Shown here: piece after piece, positions 60,911 through 64,000 of the stretch
Layout: each line of letters begins with the position of its first letter
Numbering within the stretch: the stretch's first letter is position 1
DNA from: Paenibacillus yonginensis
GTDB taxonomy: Bacteria; Bacillota; Bacilli; Paenibacillales; Paenibacillaceae
DNA length: 64,000 bases
Assembly: GCF_001685395.1 (NCBI RefSeq)
Contig: NZ_CP014167.1
Span: 3,920,501 to 3,984,500 of the forward strand
Direction of reading: 5' to 3'
Translations under genes and position numbers: made by a program
The notes under the pieces: generated by a model
The model's input: only the letters and a program-made list of their open reading frames with translations
Databases searched by the model: none
Told to the model about the DNA's origin: nothing

Positions 60911-61858
60911 TTAAAACTTGTAAAAAATACGTTCCCCGGCCAAATAAGGCCTGCATAAGTCCCTGCACAGCTTGTGCATACGCTCCCGCATCCAATCCTG
61001 ATAAGCCTCATTCTCCAGCTCAAAAGCATAGAAACCGATAATGGCAATTAACATCAAGCCTTCTACTAGTTGCAAATCGTAGGGCTCCATTCCAAAATAC
61101 TCATAATAACTGTCCAGAAAGACATTCCTGTGACTGGAAGGAAAATAGTAGCCCGGGCCAAAAAATCCAAAATCAATGAAGCTGGTTTCTCCTTCGTCAT
61201 TAATTAGCGTATTGCCCATCCCCAGATCGCCGTGGATGAGCCCCCACGTGTCCTCGGTGATCTCGAGCCACCGCAGCCTGGAATTGACTAGCTGGATCGT
61301 TTCCTCAAGGATGAGGACATCCCCATTTGCAAACAGACCGACCGGAGCTCCCCGCTTGATCGTTTGCACCAAACGTTCGTTATACGAAAGGTCTTGGCTG
61401 GGGCGGTACTTCAGCCCGGCATACTTGTAACCTTTAAAAAAAGCATGCAGCTTCGCCACCTGTGTCCCAAGCTTCTGCGCCATCTCCGGAGCAGCCGTAT
61501 CCTCTCTTTGTATATCCCGGCCTTCAAGCCAGGTGAGCATAGAGCAGTTTAGCGTCTCCCCTCCCTGTTTCAGGACAAAGATCAACTCTCCATCCGTCTG
61601 ACGTAAAGGAGCTTGTACAAGCAGGCTGCTTCCTTTGGCAAGCTGCTCAAGCATGTCCAGCTCAACAAGGAGTCCTTCAAAGGTATGCTGCGGGCCGGCC
61701 ATGCTGTCCTTCACGGGCTGATGAATGCGCAGCAGGTAGCTGCCACCGTCTGCTCCATCCACCCTGTAAGTCCGATTCTCGCTGTGCCTAATATAAGTAA
61801 TCACAGGCTGTTGAATTCCATAGCTTCTAGCGATCACATGCAGAACGTCCGCAGTCAC
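60911..61858 (-). CDS. APH-like phosphotransferase (homoserine-kinase-II/aminoglycoside-kinase fold)
   Basis: A kinase-like protein of about 315 residues from GTG 61858, with GGGGGAGGGG 11 bases upstream. The frame opens further to GTG 61972 (353 residues), but that N-terminus looks unconserved and lacks a ribosome site. The catalytic loop LIHGDLGMGNTLIND (Brenner motif, HGD-x4-N) and the metal motif FIDFGFFGPG are near residues 210-240. An N-lobe with ENRTYRVDGADGGSYLLRIH precedes them. These enzymes phosphorylate small alcohols such as choline, homoserine or antibiotics; the substrate cannot be told. No resistance gene context is present. Confidence 0.85.
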   Translation of the reverse strand: MTADVLHVIARSYGIQQPVITYIRHSENRTYRVDGADGGSYLLRIHQPVKDSMAGPQHTFEGLLVELDMLEQLAKGSSLLVQAPLRQTDGELIFVLKQGGETLNCSMLTWLEGRDIQREDTAAPEMAQKLGTQVAKLHAFFKGYKYAGLKYRPSQDLSYNERLVQTIKRGAPVGLFANGDVLILEETIQLVNSRLRWLEITEDTWGLIHGDLGMGNTLINDEGETSFIDFGFFGPGYYFPSSHRNVFLDSYYEYFGMEPYDLQLVEGLMLIAIIGFYAFELENEAYQDWMRERMHKLCRDLCRPYLAGERIFYKF

Positions 61859-62002
61859 GATTTTGCTTTCCCCTCCCCCATCCTCCAACTCTCTGGTTTG
61901 GCTTGAAATCCCAGACGGGCTGAACCTGCCAGCCTCGGAAATCCGGATCTCATCCACCTTCCAGGCCTTCACATTCCAAGGTCAGGCTATGTACCACCGC
62001 TT

Positions 62003-62032
62003 ATAAAAAAGGCCGCAGAAACCTGCGGCCTT
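62003..62032 (-). terminator. Terminator of the OsmC gene
   Basis: Minus strand: AAGGCCGCAG-GTTT-CTGCGGCCTT followed by TTTTAT, about 25 bases after the OsmC stop codon. Confidence 0.9.
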
Positions 62033-62057
62033 CGAGCTATTTATGAAACCTTCTGTC

Positions 62058-62519
62058 TTATTGCGCCGCCTTGGCGGCTGCCACCTCAATATCAGGCTCG
62101 GTTGTCAGTGCAACATTTCCTGCTAGCGCCCGGGAGATCATGCAGGCTCCCTCCGATTTACCGGCGATTAACCTCGCCCGCTCCACCTCGCGCTCACCGG
62201 AACCGGCCTTAAGCACGATATGCGGCCGATGCACAATACTTTCATAGGTGAAAATATTGTTGGTGACGTCCACCGTCCCTTCGGAGTTCAGCGTCAAGCT
62301 CTCTGTCTCAATTCCGGCTCTTTCCAGTGCGGCTGCCAAAGTAATCAGATAACAGGTTGCCGCAGCTCCGAGCAGCATTTCATCCGGGTTGGTTCCGACT
62401 CCAGGTCCGCCCATAGGCTCCGGAATGGAGATAACCGTTTTCAAATTGCCGGTCTCGATAGTTCCTTCACTGTTGCGGCCGCCGTTCCATACGGCGTTCA
62501 GTTGAAATAAGTGTCTCAT
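62058..62519 (-). CDS. OsmC/Ohr-family peroxiredoxin
   Basis: A 153-residue organic-peroxide-reducing protein. ATG 62519 has AAGGAGG 5 bases upstream; the longer frame to 62735 overlaps the enolase terminator and is not coding. Two conserved Cys are present: GAAATCYLITLAAALERAG (resolving/peroxidatic region) and KSEGACMISRAL. LNSEGTVDVTN and VLKAGSGEREVERARLI fit the family's strands and helix. It reduces hydroperoxides with thiol donors. Single gene, downstream of eno on the same strand but separated by a terminator. Confidence 0.92.
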   Translation of the reverse strand: MRHLFQLNAVWNGGRNSEGTIETGNLKTVISIPEPMGGPGVGTNPDEMLLGAAATCYLITLAAALERAGIETESLTLNSEGTVDVTNNIFTYESIVHRPHIVLKAGSGEREVERARLIAGKSEGACMISRALAGNVALTTEPDIEVAAAKAAQ

Positions 62520-62664
62520 GCCGCCCGCCTCCTTTATCACAAATGGTATGGACGTATGGCTCTCCCTGCAGTCATTGTATACGAATGAACACAAGTTTGC
62601 CATATTTAAGTCAAATTCGAAAGGATTCATGCAGGAGTGAAACGACCTCCAGCTCGCCCAAATA

Positions 62665-62699
62665 TAAAAACCCCCGGCATACCGAAGTATACCAGGGGA
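62665..62699 (-). terminator. Terminator of eno
   Basis: Minus strand: CCCCTGGTATAC-TTCG-GTATGCCGGGG followed by a T5 run; the UUCG loop is typical of strong hairpins. Confidence 0.9.
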
Positions 62700-62746
62700 T
62701 GGATGGCTTATTTGGAGCCGTAAGGCTAAGGCCACTACAAACCTTC

Positions 62747-64000
<1,254 letters not shown>

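Overview
The window looks like a chromosomal segment of a Paenibacillus-type Firmicute. The basis is the S-layer-homology (SLH) surface proteins, the large secreted glycoside hydrolases (GH10 xylanase, GH18 chitinase, GH3), T-box leaders, strong AAGGAGG-type ribosome sites, a Paenibacillus-like tmRNA tag ending ALAA, and the eno / secG / rnr / smpB / ssrA neighbourhood. No plasmid or phage backbone, rRNA, tRNA or CRISPR array was seen.

Layout. 0-5.3 kb: a partial MscS channel gene diverges from uridine kinase (udk). A TetR regulator and an MMPL exporter follow as an overlapping pair with a candidate operator in the leader. 5.5-11.7 kb: a DUF2188 protein, then a secreted Pro-Pro endopeptidase (PPEP) behind two tandem c-di-GMP-I riboswitches. 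It converges on a 1335-aa VWA-MucBP-SLH surface protein whose own leader carries a third c-di-GMP-I-like aptamer plus terminator. The surface protein's stalk has two LPPAPP motifs that suit the protease. This is the most interesting system in the window. 11.9-14.8 kb: DUF1304 protein and an MFS/LysR divergent pair. 14.9-17.5 kb: a threonyl-tRNA synthetase without a TGS domain and without the four editing-site residues, controlled by three tandem T-boxes with ACC specifiers. 17.6-22.5 kb: chitinase and a domain-permuted GH3 glucosidase. 22.6-26.4 kb: a pspA-ydjGHI envelope-stress operon with an ECF (sigmaW-like) promoter.

26.5-36 kb: aldo/keto reductase, MetE-like methyltransferase, UDG-fold protein, HD hydrolase, phosphoketolase with a GntR regulator, and a STAND ATPase regulator diverging from a 1252-aa GLUG/Ig/SLH surface protein. 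40-45 kb: a chemoreceptor gene broken by a nonsense codon, an ECF sigma/anti-sigma pair, an AbrB/Doc toxin-antitoxin module behind a perfect 21-bp inverted repeat, a YdjO-like zinc ribbon protein, a cold shock protein, and an AraC regulator. 45-49 kb: a 1171-aa CBM-GH10-SLH xylanase.

49.3-53.8 kb is a decayed, AT-rich island inserted at the 3' end of ssrA and bounded by an exact 52-bp repeat of the tmRNA end. It contains two genes with in-frame stops, IS5- and IS630-like remnants, a possible secreted peptide and a small membrane protein. No integrase was seen. Housekeeping resumes with ssrA, smpB, rnr (with a 230-residue Gly-rich tail), an unknown membrane coiled-coil protein, secG, a luciferase-like flavin enzyme, an APH-like kinase, OsmC, and enolase running off the right edge.

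Functionally the window is dominated by envelope biology: surface display (three SLH proteins), controlled release of one of them (PPEP), polysaccharide attack (xylanase, chitinase, GH3) and envelope-stress sensing (PspA operon, ECF pair). All assignments come from reading sequence and family knowledge; no search was run.
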